NCBI GenBank assembly: GCA_965203725.1
Contig: CBDBDH010000002.1
Span: 62,001-126,000, forward strand
DNA: 64,000 nt
Reading direction: 5' to 3'
From: WTFY01 sp965203725
GTDB lineage: Bacteria; Pseudomonadota; Gammaproteobacteria; UBA4575
The notes beneath the pieces were generated by a model. It was given only the letters and a program-made list of their open reading frames with translations. It was not told the DNA's origin and searched no databases. Shown piece by piece: positions 16,806 through 25,071 of this stretch; position 1 is the first letter of the stretch, and each line of letters starts with the position of its first letter. The position numbers and the translations under genes are program-made.

Positions 16806-17350
16806 GGTTTACGCCCGCTTCGCCTTGCGGTTTTTCCAAGCAACAGCAGGACCCCCACGGCCGCGGTGAAAATCACTGCGACTTCACCCAGCGTGTCGTA
16901 GCCCCGATAACTTGCCAGCACGGAAGTCACAACGTTGGGAATGCCAATCTCCTCGCTGCTTTGTGTCAGGTAATGCGGCGCGACATGGGTGTGGATGGGG
17001 GCGCTGGCATCCCCATACAGGGGCATGTCCAGCGTTCCGTAAATCAGGGCTGCCCCCGTGATGGTGATTACGGCTATGGGCAGAAACCTCTTGTGTTTGC
17101 TGACAGTCTGTTCCCGCCCCGTAATTGCGATGGTTCCCAGCAGCAGTACGGTAGTGATTCCGGCGCCCACGGCAGCTTCGGTGAATGCGACATCCACCGC
17201 ATCCATCACTACGAACAGACCCGCTGACAAGAAGCTGTAGACACCGCTCGACAGCGCGATGGCCAGCAGGCTTTTCATGCGGATCAGTACGATCACGGTA
17301 AGCGCCAGCATGGTCAGCAGCGAAAAATTGACGATGGTTTCGATATCCAC
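16802..17350 (-). CDS. MrpA C-terminal-like subunit (DUF4040/MbhD plus MbhE-like)
   Basis: A 182-residue protein that corresponds only to the C-terminal end of MrpA. The N-terminal half (about residues 1-85: LLAIALSSGVYSFLSAGLFVVMDAVDVAFTEAAVGAGITTVLLL) is NuoJ/MbhD-like (DUF4040). The second half, ending GYDTLGEVAVIFTAAVGVLLLLG, resembles MbhE. The large NuoL-like N-terminal domain of classical MrpA is absent from this gene; extra NuoL/M-like subunits occur at the end of the operon instead. It is coupled to mrpB by a 4-bp overlap and follows mrpG after 6 bp. Confidence 0.88.
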   Translation of the reverse strand: MDIETIVNFSLLTMLALTVIVLIRMKSLLAIALSSGVYSFLSAGLFVVMDAVDVAFTEAAVGAGITTVLLLGTIAITGREQTVSKHKRFLPIAVITITGAALIYGTLDMPLYGDASAPIHTHVAPHYLTQSSEEIGIPNVVTSVLASYRGYDTLGEVAVIFTAAVGVLLLLGKTARRSGRKP

Positions 17351-17356
17351 AGGTTT

Positions 17357-17674
17357 TCAGGGCCCGTTGGGCTGCTCGGAATCTTGATCCGAAGCCCGGT
17401 TTTTTCCGCTGAGCATCGCGGTGTGCGCCAGGGCATGTACTGCGGTCGGACCGGTGAGCATCATGAACAGCAGAATCAGGATCAGCTTGATGATCACCAG
17501 CGGGTCCTGCGATTGTGTGATCAGGCCCAGCAAAATCAGTATGGCCCCCAGGCTGTCTATGATGCTGGCCGCATGCACCCTGGAATAAAAATCCGGCAGG
17601 CGCATGAGCCCCAGGGTGCCGATCAGGCAAAACACGCTGCCGAGTACAAGCAGTATCCAGCTGACTACGAACAT
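17357..17674 (-). CDS. mrpG: Cation/proton antiporter subunit G (MrpG/MnhG)
   Basis: A 105-residue protein with three membrane helices. The MnhG/PhaG signature is clear: GLMRLPDFYSRVHAASIIDSLGAILILLGL, followed by MLTGPTAVHALAHTA. This subunit is required for assembly and activity of the Mrp complex. It starts 9 bp after the mrpF stop and is followed by the MrpA-like gene. Confidence 0.93.
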   Translation of the reverse strand: MFVVSWILLVLGSVFCLIGTLGLMRLPDFYSRVHAASIIDSLGAILILLGLITQSQDPLVIIKLILILLFMMLTGPTAVHALAHTAMLSGKNRASDQDSEQPNGP

Positions 17675-17683
17675 GCCCAGACC

Positions 17684-17953
17684 TCACTCATCGACAGATT
17701 TTCCCAGAGAGTCGTATCGGAACAATTTCAGTACTGCAATCGTCGATATGAAGTTGATCAGCGCATAAAGCAGCGCAATGTCCAGGAAATCCGGCCGGCC
17801 GGTCAAAAATCCGAACAATGCGATCAACAAGACGATCGCAGTGCCGAACGTGTTGATGGCCAGGATGCGATCAAAAATTGTAGGTCCGAGAGCCACGCGC
17901 AGCAGCAGAACAAACATGACGACCAGGATGGCAATGAATGCGGTTGTAAACAT
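17684..17953 (-). CDS. mrpF: Cation/proton antiporter subunit F (MrpF/MnhF)
   Basis: An 89-residue three-helix membrane protein. The MnhF motif RVALGPTIFDRILAINTFGTAIVLLIALFG is diagnostic, and the third helix DIALLYALINFISTIAVLK completes the family pattern. Located between mrpE and mrpG in the usual order, 16 bp after the mrpE stop. Confidence 0.93.
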   Translation of the reverse strand: MFTTAFIAILVVMFVLLLRVALGPTIFDRILAINTFGTAIVLLIALFGFLTGRPDFLDIALLYALINFISTIAVLKLFRYDSLGKSVDE

Positions 17954-17969
17954 AAGATCCTGCGCAGTT

Positions 17970-18458
17970 TCAGGAAGTATCGAGACGCCCCTGCAGGACA
18001 GAAATCCGTTCCTTCATTTTTCCCTGCTGCAGTTTCTCGGCCGTCTCTTGAGTCAGTGAGTGCACTTCGATGGTTTGGTCGTCGACATTCAGTGTATATG
18101 TGCCCGGGGTCAAGGTAATGCAGTTCGCATACGTGGTTGTGGCCACATTGTTGAGCTTTGATGTGGACACGGTACTTGTGTTGGGAGAAATTGGCAGTTT
18201 GGGATGCAATATTCTCCAGCTGACATCCAGATTGGAACGCACCACTTCCAGAAAAAACCAGGGCAAGAATCTGGGCAAATTGAGGCTGAAATACAATGTA
18301 CTGAAGTCAGGGTTTTGAAGCGCAAGCCCGTGGATGAGCCAGGCGACCAGCAAACCGCTGGCAATGCCCAGAGACAGCAACAGGATGCCCAGATGTCCGG
18401 ACAACAATACCCACAAGAGGAGTAGCAGGGATGCCGCGATCAATATACGAATCAGCAT
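17970..18458 (-). CDS. mrpE: Cation/proton antiporter subunit E (MrpE/MnhE)
   Basis: A 162-residue protein with two to three N-terminal membrane helices and a small cytoplasmic domain. The MnhE pattern is visible: WFFLEVVRSNLDVSWRILHP, then NCITLTPGTYTLNVDDQTIEVHSLT. It is the first gene of the ten-gene antiporter operon and has its own likely promoter upstream, 77 bp beyond hemY. In other bacteria MrpE is needed for full activity but not for ion translocation itself. Confidence 0.92.
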   Translation of the reverse strand: MLIRILIAASLLLLLWVLLSGHLGILLLSLGIASGLLVAWLIHGLALQNPDFSTLYFSLNLPRFLPWFFLEVVRSNLDVSWRILHPKLPISPNTSTVSTSKLNNVATTTYANCITLTPGTYTLNVDDQTIEVHSLTQETAEKLQQGKMKERISVLQGRLDTS

Positions 18459-18492
18459 GGCTTGTTGCCGTACGTCGGACTATTCATGTCGC

Positions 18493-18521
18493 AGAATACT
18501 TACGACAAAAACGGGGTTCAA
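18493..18521 (-). promoter_or_regulatory. Sigma-70-type promoter for the Mrp operon
   Basis: On the minus strand TTGAAC (18516-18521) and TATTCT (18493-18498) are separated by exactly 17 bp. They lie between the hemY stop and the mrpE start, so the operon may be transcribed separately from the hem genes upstream. Confidence 0.5.
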
Positions 18522-18535
18522 GCAAGAGGTCTTCC

Positions 18536-19726
18536 TCATGGGACCCGGGTGGCTAGCTCCAGCCCTTTTTTCGTGTAGTGGTATGCAGTTTCAGTTTCAT
18601 CAAGATGCTCGTGCAAAGCTGCAAGTTCGGCACAAGTCTCGGCCAGGGGTTCCGAGTCCAGGCTGGATTCGAGGTAGTCTTTTGCCTTATCCCAAAGCTC
18701 TGCTCGTTTACACAGGCGACCCAGCGTCAGGTACAGGCCGGCATCGCGATCGTGCAGGGCCATCCACTGTTCCGCCTGATGCAGTGCAGATGCGGCATCA
18801 GCATGTTCCAGCAGACCGAATTGTCGGACCAGTCCCGGGCTCCAGTGACTGTCCAGCATGTCCGTTACCAGCGCTGCGCCTGCCCGGTGCCTGTCCTGCA
18901 TCCGCAGTGCCTCGACGTAGGCGACCGCCAGCGCGTCATCCGATGTGATTGTACTCCTGAATCGCTTGCCTAGATGCTCAATATCCTCGGCAGTGTCACC
19001 GCGCCTGGACGCTTCCAGCAGTCCACAAATCGTGCTTTTCCGTATTTTCTCGAGCGCCTCGGGGCCAATACTGCGGTTCTTTTCCATCTCGGGGATCATG
19101 CCTGCGAGTTGTTGCCAGTCGTGCAGTTGTTCGTAGGCACCGGCAAACAGGCCGGCGATTTTGGAGTTGTTTGCAATCTTCCCGCTGTACGGCTCGATGC
19201 AGGCCAGAGCCTGTTCAGGCAGGCCTTGCTGCAAGAGGAATTCCGCGCGCAGAATGTCCGGTACGGCCTGCTTTTCCGGCATGGAGTTTTCTGCCTGTTC
19301 CAGATACCGGTCACGCATTTCATGGTTTCCGCTCTGTTGTGCAGCACGTGCTGCCCAAATGTAGTTGATGTGCGCACTGCAGGCTTCATCAGCCCCCCGT
19401 ATCAGCAGCTTCTCCGCCTGCAGCCAGTCCCCTGAGGCAAACTCGGCCAGCCCTTGGCTGGTATCCGCGGCGGCCTTGCGCTGCCTGCGTCTGGAACGAG
19501 CGGCACGAAACCGAAGAGGTGCGTTGAATACAAGGCCAAGCAGGCGCAAGGCCAGATACAGTGCGACAACCACGATGAATGCCCCGATGACAAACCGGAC
19601 CAGTGGCATCTCGATCGTGACATCGCCATAGGTGAAGACTGCAAGCCCCGGGGCTTGCATGACATACAGGGTGATGCCTGCAAAGAGGATCAGGAAAACC
19701 ACGAAAATCAGCAAGGGACGCAGCAT
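18536..19726 (-). CDS. hemY: HemY family TPR membrane protein
   Basis: A 396-residue inner-membrane protein with two N-terminal membrane segments (about residues 5-25 and 42-65) and a C-terminal helical-repeat domain (TPR-like, about 95-390). This is the gammaproteobacterial HemY, not the Gram-positive protoporphyrinogen oxidase of the same name. Its role in late heme synthesis is inferred from conserved linkage and is not well defined. Its ATG directly follows the hemX stop (TGA-ATG), so the two are translationally coupled. Confidence 0.92.
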   Translation of the reverse strand: MLRPLLIFVVFLILFAGITLYVMQAPGLAVFTYGDVTIEMPLVRFVIGAFIVVVALYLALRLLGLVFNAPLRFRAARSRRRQRKAAADTSQGLAEFASGDWLQAEKLLIRGADEACSAHINYIWAARAAQQSGNHEMRDRYLEQAENSMPEKQAVPDILRAEFLLQQGLPEQALACIEPYSGKIANNSKIAGLFAGAYEQLHDWQQLAGMIPEMEKNRSIGPEALEKIRKSTICGLLEASRRGDTAEDIEHLGKRFRSTITSDDALAVAYVEALRMQDRHRAGAALVTDMLDSHWSPGLVRQFGLLEHADAASALHQAEQWMALHDRDAGLYLTLGRLCKRAELWDKAKDYLESSLDSEPLAETCAELAALHEHLDETETAYHYTKKGLELATRVP

Positions 19727-20812
19727 TCAGCGGCTCTCTATATTCTCCAGCAGGCCTGCCAGAAGGGTGCCGGGCTCACTGATGTCTGGAAGTTCCGGTT
19801 CGAGATTCACGGAATTCAAGGCCCCCAGTTCGTCGGCCAGTTCACTCAGGTTGCTCCCGGGGGTTGAGGTTTCAAGCCATGTCAGCGCGGATTCAAGTTC
19901 ATGATGGTAGCCTCGGCTGTCGCGCCTCGCCAGGGCATATTTGGCACTGAGCAACCGGGCCCGGAGAAATTCGTGGGCCTCGGTTTCCCCCCGGTGTTCG
20001 GCTGACGGGCCGGATGGCGATGCTTTCCGGGTGATGGTGATGGAGTCGTCAATGAAGTTTTTCACCCGGCCGGCAAGCTTTTGCCACAATTCCGGTGGGC
20101 TTTCCTGGGAGTCCGGCTGGCGAGGTTCAGATCGCGGACTGGGTGCTGGCCTGGCATTGACGCCGTCCTGGCGGATCCTGTCCAGCAAATTGTTGAGCTG
20201 CAGGCTGATTCCCGCCCAGTCTGGATCGGAAACGGTTTTCAGTTTTTGAATCTGTCTGGAGATGGATTCACGCACGGGAAGCAGGCGGGGGTCATTGAGT
20301 TCATGCAGGCGAGTGCTTGTGATTTCCAGGGCGGCAATGGTTCCCGGGATGTCACGCTCAATGAGCAGACGATGACCGGCCAGATGCAAGATATACAGGG
20401 CCTCGTTCAATCCCCATTCCAGTTGGCTCCGGTTGGCACTGGCTAGGGACTGTTGCACGAAACTGCGGGTATTTTCCTGCCGGTTTGCCTGTTCCTTCAA
20501 TTGCTTGGAAAGCCCCGTCACTTGCTGTTCAAGTGCCGTGACCTGTTGCTGCAGTTCCTCTTTGAGACTCAGAAACTCCGTGCTTTCGTCAATGGTGGCA
20601 ATACCGTCAGCCAGTGACTGACGCTCGGACGCGGCCTGAACCAGACGCTCATTGAGTCCGAGCCATGCATAGTATGCGAGGCTGCCACCAGCAAGCAGCA
20701 AGATTGTGATCAGGGCTGGGAAAAGAAGACCGCTGCGAAGCTTTCGCCCGCTCGGTTTTTCCGGGGCATCCGGCCCCGGCTCGGAAGGTGAGGTTGGTTG
20801 TTGAGCGTCCAT
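19727..20812 (-). CDS. hemX: HemX family membrane protein
   Basis: A 361-residue protein: a Pro-rich cytoplasmic N-terminus (about residues 1-25), one membrane segment (LLFPALITILLLAGGSLAYYAWLGL, about 27-52), a coiled coil (about 65-120, LKEELQQQVTALEQQVTGLSKQLKEQ) and a helical periplasmic domain with SQLEWGLNEALYILHLAGHRL. Some databases call it a uroporphyrinogen-III methyltransferase, but no methyltransferase motif is visible here. Start at 20812 follows hemD by 19 bp; the longer reading upstream would overlap hemD. Confidence 0.9.
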   Translation of the reverse strand: MDAQQPTSPSEPGPDAPEKPSGRKLRSGLLFPALITILLLAGGSLAYYAWLGLNERLVQAASERQSLADGIATIDESTEFLSLKEELQQQVTALEQQVTGLSKQLKEQANRQENTRSFVQQSLASANRSQLEWGLNEALYILHLAGHRLLIERDIPGTIAALEITSTRLHELNDPRLLPVRESISRQIQKLKTVSDPDWAGISLQLNNLLDRIRQDGVNARPAPSPRSEPRQPDSQESPPELWQKLAGRVKNFIDDSITITRKASPSGPSAEHRGETEAHEFLRARLLSAKYALARRDSRGYHHELESALTWLETSTPGSNLSELADELGALNSVNLEPELPDISEPGTLLAGLLENIESR

Positions 20813-20831
20813 CGTTCGGCATGCTGTACGT

Positions 20832-21611
20832 TTAGCCCGATCCCCTGGCCCATGCCTGCAGCGCCTCCAGCATGGCAGCATCGCTGGCATTACTGGCTAT
20901 TATAGGGCTTTTCGTAAAACCGATGGCGGTGGCGGTTTCGGCAATGCGCCGGCTTCCTGCAACGAGTGCGACCTTGGCGGCCCATTTTCGCTCATCGACC
21001 GCACACAGGGTCCACAGGTTGCGGGCCGACTCGACACTGTAGATCAGTATGGCGGATTCGTTTTCGGGGCAAGCGCTGAGATTCAGCGCGGGGCGTGTTG
21101 CGGGGCACAGGCGGCGATACACTTCAGCAATGTCTACCTGGGCGCCGCGCGAACGCAGTTCGCGCACCAGGCGCTCGCGCCCGCCAACCCCCCGGACAAT
21201 CAGTACAGCCTGCCCCTGTAGCTTAGCCTCGGCCAGCAGGTCTTCACTGCGGAAACCGGTCTTCGGCACGATGTCTGTATGCACGCCGTGCTGGCTCAGG
21301 GCAGCCTGGGTTGCCGGTCCCAGCGTGGCAATGCACTGTGTGCTGAAGGTCAATTGCAGCTTCTGCATCAGCGCCATGGCATGGTGCACCGCATTCGCAC
21401 TGTTGAATATGACAGTGTCGTAGGTTGCCAGGTCTTGGAGCAGGCGGGTGGCCGCGCCAGGGTCCTCCACCGGGCGGATGTCGATGGCGGGGAAATGCAC
21501 GATCCTGACCGGGAACTTTTCCAGGGAGGACAGCAGGTTTTGGGCCTGAGCCACCGGGCGGGTGACGACAATGGTCTTGTCTGCCAGGGGTTCGCGACCG
21601 GTCATGCTCAT
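20832..21611 (-). CDS. hemD: Uroporphyrinogen-III synthase
   Basis: Closes and inverts ring D of hydroxymethylbilane to give uroporphyrinogen III, the branch point for heme and other tetrapyrroles. The family is poorly conserved, but the N-terminus ADKTIVVTRPVAQAQNLLSSLE, the middle FNSANAVHHAM and the C-terminal AGSRRIAETATAIGF fit it, and the position after hemC is decisive. I chose the start at 21611 (259 residues), after the hemC stop; ATG 21605 is an equal alternative. A longer open frame runs back into hemC and is not supported. Confidence 0.92.
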   Translation of the reverse strand: MSMTGREPLADKTIVVTRPVAQAQNLLSSLEKFPVRIVHFPAIDIRPVEDPGAATRLLQDLATYDTVIFNSANAVHHAMALMQKLQLTFSTQCIATLGPATQAALSQHGVHTDIVPKTGFRSEDLLAEAKLQGQAVLIVRGVGGRERLVRELRSRGAQVDIAEVYRRLCPATRPALNLSACPENESAILIYSVESARNLWTLCAVDERKWAAKVALVAGSRRIAETATAIGFTKSPIIASNASDAAMLEALQAWARGSG

Positions 21612-21651
21612 CGCTTTCGTTTGCTTGCGGGTACCCGCATCGGGACCCGGG

Positions 21652-22566
21652 TCAGGATAATCCTGCCAGGATCTTGTCGGCACCCTGCGCGCGCAGGTCA
21701 GCGGCAACCCGCTGGCCCAGCAGAACGGGATCCTCTCTGTGGCCGGTGCGTTCGCTGCGACAAATCCGTTCGCCTCCAGGATCGCCCACGAGCGCGCGCA
21801 GGACAAGTTTTTCGTGGTCCAGCTCGGCAAATCCGGCGATCGGAAGCTGGCATCCTCCCTGTAGGGCCTGGCTGACGGCACGCTCTGCCAAAATGCAAAT
21901 TCGGGTGTCTTCGTGGTTGAGTGGCCGGATCAGGGACTCGATCTGCGGATCGTCGCGGCGGCATTCAATGCCGATCACGCCCTGGCCGATGGCCGGTATC
22001 ATCTGTTCTGCAGTCAGGCAGGTGCGAACGCGCTGCTCGAGGCCAAGACGTTTCAGCCCGGCGACTGCCAGCAGGATGGCGTCATAATCCCCTTCATCCA
22101 GTCTGGCAAGCCGCGTACTGACATTGCCACGCAAGAGCTTGATCTCGAGTCCCGGAAATGATGCCTTGAGCTGGCAGGCGCGGCGCAGGCTCGCGGTGCC
22201 GATGGTCGCGTTCACCGGCAGTGTCTCAAGGCTCGCATACCGGTTTGACACGAGCGCATCGTGCGGGTTCTCCCGTTTGAGCATGACGGGCAGATGCAGT
22301 TCGGGTGGGAGCTCAACCGGCACGTCTTTCATGGAGTGCACAGCGATGTCCGCCTGATCTTCCAGCAGCCCGTTCTCCAGTTCCTTGATGAACAGGCCTT
22401 TGCCGCCCTGTGTCGCCAAGGACTTCTGCAGCAGGCGGTCCCCGGTAGTCGTCATTTTGACCAGTTCCGTAGACAGCCCGGAATGCTCCTGTCGCAGCAG
22501 ACGCGACACCTCTTTGGCCTGCCACAGGGCAAGCGCACTACTGCGCGTGGCGATTCTTACATGCAC
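21652..22566 (-). CDS. hemC: Hydroxymethylbilane synthase (porphobilinogen deaminase)
   Basis: Polymerises four porphobilinogens into hydroxymethylbilane on a covalently bound dipyrromethane cofactor. The 304-residue protein starts with the typical RIATRSSALALWQAKEV. It contains SLRRACQLKASFPGLEIKLLRGNVSTRL (cofactor and substrate contacts) and the cofactor-attachment cysteine, Cys239, in GGCQLPIAGFAEL. It heads the minus-strand hemCDXY group and is divergent from argH across 178 bp. Confidence 0.97.
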   Translation of the reverse strand: MHVRIATRSSALALWQAKEVSRLLRQEHSGLSTELVKMTTTGDRLLQKSLATQGGKGLFIKELENGLLEDQADIAVHSMKDVPVELPPELHLPVMLKRENPHDALVSNRYASLETLPVNATIGTASLRRACQLKASFPGLEIKLLRGNVSTRLARLDEGDYDAILLAVAGLKRLGLEQRVRTCLTAEQMIPAIGQGVIGIECRRDDPQIESLIRPLNHEDTRICILAERAVSQALQGGCQLPIAGFAELDHEKLVLRALVGDPGGERICRSERTGHREDPVLLGQRVAADLRAQGADKILAGLS

Positions 22567-22689
22567 GAAAAATCGTTTGTATCCTTCGTTCAGCCAATCA
22601 GGGTTGGCGTACTGTGCTGCATTTCCTATCGCTTTGGAAGCAAAAAGTTCTTCTGCCGTCTAAAATGGCCGATTTACATCAAGAAGCCA

Positions 22690-22717
22690 TTGAGCTTGGG
22701 CTGATTTGGGGGATAAT
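22690..22717 (+). promoter_or_regulatory. Sigma-70-type promoter for argH
   Basis: TTGAGC (22690-22695) and GATAAT (22712-22717) are spaced by 16 bp and end 27 bp before the argH ATG at 22745. Spacing and hexamers are good but not proof of use. Confidence 0.45.
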
Positions 22718-22744
22718 CGCTGTTTGATTACTTGGACCGGTGGG

Positions 22745-24145
22745 ATGAAGGATAAAGGCACAAAGCCGTGGGGCGGGCGATTCAGCGAAGCGACAGATGA
22801 GTTTGTCGAACGGTTCAGTGCGTCCGTGGGATTTGACCGGCGATTGTACAAGCAAGACATTCTGGCTTCCCGTGCGCATGCCCGGATGCTCGCGCGCATC
22901 GGCGTACTGGACGAGCGGGACTGTGACAAGCTGCTGCAGGCACTGGACACGATTTCGGCAGAGATCGAATCCGGTGCGTTCCCATGGAACCGCGCCTTGG
23001 AAGATCTGCACATGAATATCGAGTCTCGCCTAGTCGAATTAACAGGGGAAGCGGGCAAGCGCCTGCATGCCGGGCGCTCACGTAACGATCAGGTCGTGAC
23101 CGACGTTCGCCTGTACCTGCGGGACGCCATTGATGAGATCGACCCTCAGCTGGAAAAACTGCAACTGGCCGTGATTGCGCTGGCAGAGCGTGAAGTCGAC
23201 ACCGTCATGCCCGGTTTCACACATTTGCAGGTCGCACAAGCCATCACGTTCGGGCACCACATGCTGGCCTGGTTTGAGATGATCCATCGTGACCGGGTAC
23301 GCCTTTTGCACTGTCGGGAAAGCGTGAATGTGATGCCGCTGGGGGCTGCAGCCCTTGCCGGCAGCGGTTTTCCCCTGGACCGGGAGTTTGTAGCACAACA
23401 GCTGCAGTTTGCGCGTCCCTGCGACAACAGTCTGGATGCGGTCAGTGACCGCGATTTTGCCATTGAGTTCTGCGCCTTTGCAGCCATGTTGTTTGCGCAC
23501 CTGTCACGCATTGCCGAAGAACTCGTGTTGTGGACCTCGGCACAATTCAATTTCGTCGAGTTGCCGGACCGCTTTTGTACCGGCTCATCGATCATGCCGC
23601 AAAAAAAGAATCCCGATGTTCCCGAACTCGTGCGCGGCAAGAGCGCGCGCGTGTACGCCAATCTCTTTGCCCTGCTGACGCTCATGAAGAGTCAGCCGCT
23701 GGCCTACAACCGGGACAACCAGGAAGACAAGGAACCCCTGTTCGATACCATCGATACGGTCAATGACTGCGTCATCGCCTTCGCCGACATGTTGCCGCAT
23801 CTGCAGGTCAACCGGGCCCAGTTGCTCGCAGCGGCGCAGCAGGGCTATGCGACGGCCACCGACCTCGCCGATTATCTGGTACAGAAGGGAGTGCCGTTTC
23901 GGGATGCGCATGAAATCGTCGGTCGGGCAGTCAAGCATGCGGTTGCCGAGCGCAAACGACTGGATGAGCTCAGCATGCAGGAGTTGCAAGACTTCAGTCC
24001 GCAAATTGAAAAAGATGTATTCGACATCCTCTCCCTGCAGGGCTCCGTGCATTCCAAGAACACTTACGGCGGGACTTCACCGCAACAGGTGGCCGCACAG
24101 ATCAAGCGTGCACATCAGCGTCTGAAGGAGTTCAGGCCCTCCTGA
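22745..24145 (+). CDS. argH: Argininosuccinate lyase
   Basis: Cleaves argininosuccinate to arginine and fumarate, the last step of arginine synthesis. The 466-residue protein carries the fumarase/aspartase-superfamily signature GSSIMPQKKNPDVPELVRGKS beginning at Gly280, with the catalytic serine in this flexible loop, as well as KPWGGRF at the N-terminus and RSRNDQVVTDVRLYLRD. ATG at 22745 follows a GGTGGG ribosome-binding site. A TTG 39 bp upstream is unlikely to be used. It is divergent from hemC, as in other gammaproteobacteria. Confidence 0.97.
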   Translation: MKDKGTKPWGGRFSEATDEFVERFSASVGFDRRLYKQDILASRAHARMLARIGVLDERDCDKLLQALDTISAEIESGAFPWNRALEDLHMNIESRLVELTGEAGKRLHAGRSRNDQVVTDVRLYLRDAIDEIDPQLEKLQLAVIALAEREVDTVMPGFTHLQVAQAITFGHHMLAWFEMIHRDRVRLLHCRESVNVMPLGAAALAGSGFPLDREFVAQQLQFARPCDNSLDAVSDRDFAIEFCAFAAMLFAHLSRIAEELVLWTSAQFNFVELPDRFCTGSSIMPQKKNPDVPELVRGKSARVYANLFALLTLMKSQPLAYNRDNQEDKEPLFDTIDTVNDCVIAFADMLPHLQVNRAQLLAAAQQGYATATDLADYLVQKGVPFRDAHEIVGRAVKHAVAERKRLDELSMQELQDFSPQIEKDVFDILSLQGSVHSKNTYGGTSPQQVAAQIKRAHQRLKEFRPS

Positions 24146-24152
24146 CGGCGCG

Positions 24153-24815
24153 CTATTGCCAGCACTCCAGCAACCAGCTGCGAATATCCCTGACTTCTTC
24201 CGGGGACACCGTGTGCGCGCACGGATAGGATTGCCAGGCGACGGTGAATCCATGCTGTTTGAGGGTTTCGCGGGTGAATTCAGCTGCGGTGATCGGGATC
24301 GTCACATCATACATGCCATGCAGCAGCAGGATGGGCAACGACCGGTCCGCATTGAGCGCATAGTCCGGAAATTTCTTGTGAAGCGGCAGCCAGCACGATA
24401 TCGCCAGGATACCTGCCAAGCGGTAGTCGCAGGACAGTCCCGTATACAGGCATTGTGCCCCTCCCTGTGAAAAGCCTGCAAGAATGATGCGTTCCGAGGC
24501 GATGCCGGATTGCACGAGCTGCTCGATCAAGGCACAAATGTCGCTTTTGCTTTGCTGCAGGCCTTTTTCGTCCTGCGGGCTGTCTATGTCCAGCCCGTAA
24601 ATATCGTACCAGGCCTGCAGGGGGATACCGTTATTCAGGGTGATCGGGCGGGTGGGTGCATGCGGGAAGACAAAACGCACACGCAGGTTCTCTGGAAGAT
24701 CAAGCTGTTCGACGACAGGCTCGAAATCATGCCCGCTTGCCCCGAGGCCATGCAGCCAGATCACGGCATGTTCCGGATGGTCCTGGGTATCGACCGTGAT
24801 GGTGGTCAAGGCCAT
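24153..24815 (-). CDS. Alpha/beta-hydrolase carboxylesterase
   Basis: A 220-residue cytoplasmic esterase of the phospholipase/carboxylesterase (EstB/YpfH-like) family. The catalytic triad can be read directly: Ser116 in GFSQGGAQ, Asp170 in LLHGMYDVTIP and His201 in YPCAHTV. The oxyanion-hole segment is LHGLGASGHDF near residue 21. The natural substrate is unknown; relatives hydrolyse short-chain esters or remove thioester-linked acyl groups. It converges with argH (7 bp between stops) and is divergent from lptM. Confidence 0.9.
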   Translation of the reverse strand: MALTTITVDTQDHPEHAVIWLHGLGASGHDFEPVVEQLDLPENLRVRFVFPHAPTRPITLNNGIPLQAWYDIYGLDIDSPQDEKGLQQSKSDICALIEQLVQSGIASERIILAGFSQGGAQCLYTGLSCDYRLAGILAISCWLPLHKKFPDYALNADRSLPILLLHGMYDVTIPITAAEFTRETLKQHGFTVAWQSYPCAHTVSPEEVRDIRSWLLECWQ

Positions 24816-24886
24816 GGCAATGATAGTTTCCTGTCAGCGGAATGGTCTATACAATGACGTCTGGTTAAAAGGATAGGGGTGCGTCA

Positions 24887-25024
24887 GTGTCACAGCCGAG
24901 ATTATACGTCTTTATTTTGATGTTCTCCTTTCTGGCAGTCCTTGCGGGGTGCGGTCAGACCGGTGATCTCTATCTGCCTGAGGATGTTCCTGAACAGAAG
25001 GTCAAAGGTCAATTCTCCGGCTAG
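24887..25024 (+). CDS. lptM: LPS translocon maturation lipoprotein LptM (YifL-like)
   Basis: A 45-residue lipoprotein. From GTG 24887 the reading is MSQPRLYVF, a hydrophobic stretch, then the lipobox LAGC ending at Cys22. The family core GCGQTGDLYLPED (compare CGLKGPLYFP in E. coli YifL) follows directly. LptM promotes oxidative maturation of the outer-membrane LPS translocon LptD/LptE. The GGGG stretch at 24876-24879 is a suitable ribosome-binding site. The gene stands directly before lysA, as in E. coli (yifL next to dapF) and most gammaproteobacteria. Apart from the core motif, the tail is short and unremarkable. Confidence 0.85.
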   Translation: MSQPRLYVFILMFSFLAVLAGCGQTGDLYLPEDVPEQKVKGQFSG

Positions 25025-25071
25025 CATGTGCAAACGACTGAATTCCGGCGGTACGTGAATACATCTGTCTT

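Noticed and set aside
20832..21881. Longer reading of hemD starting at 21881
   Set aside because: It would overlap hemC by more than 200 bp; the first 90 codons lack family character and start sites after the hemC stop fit better.
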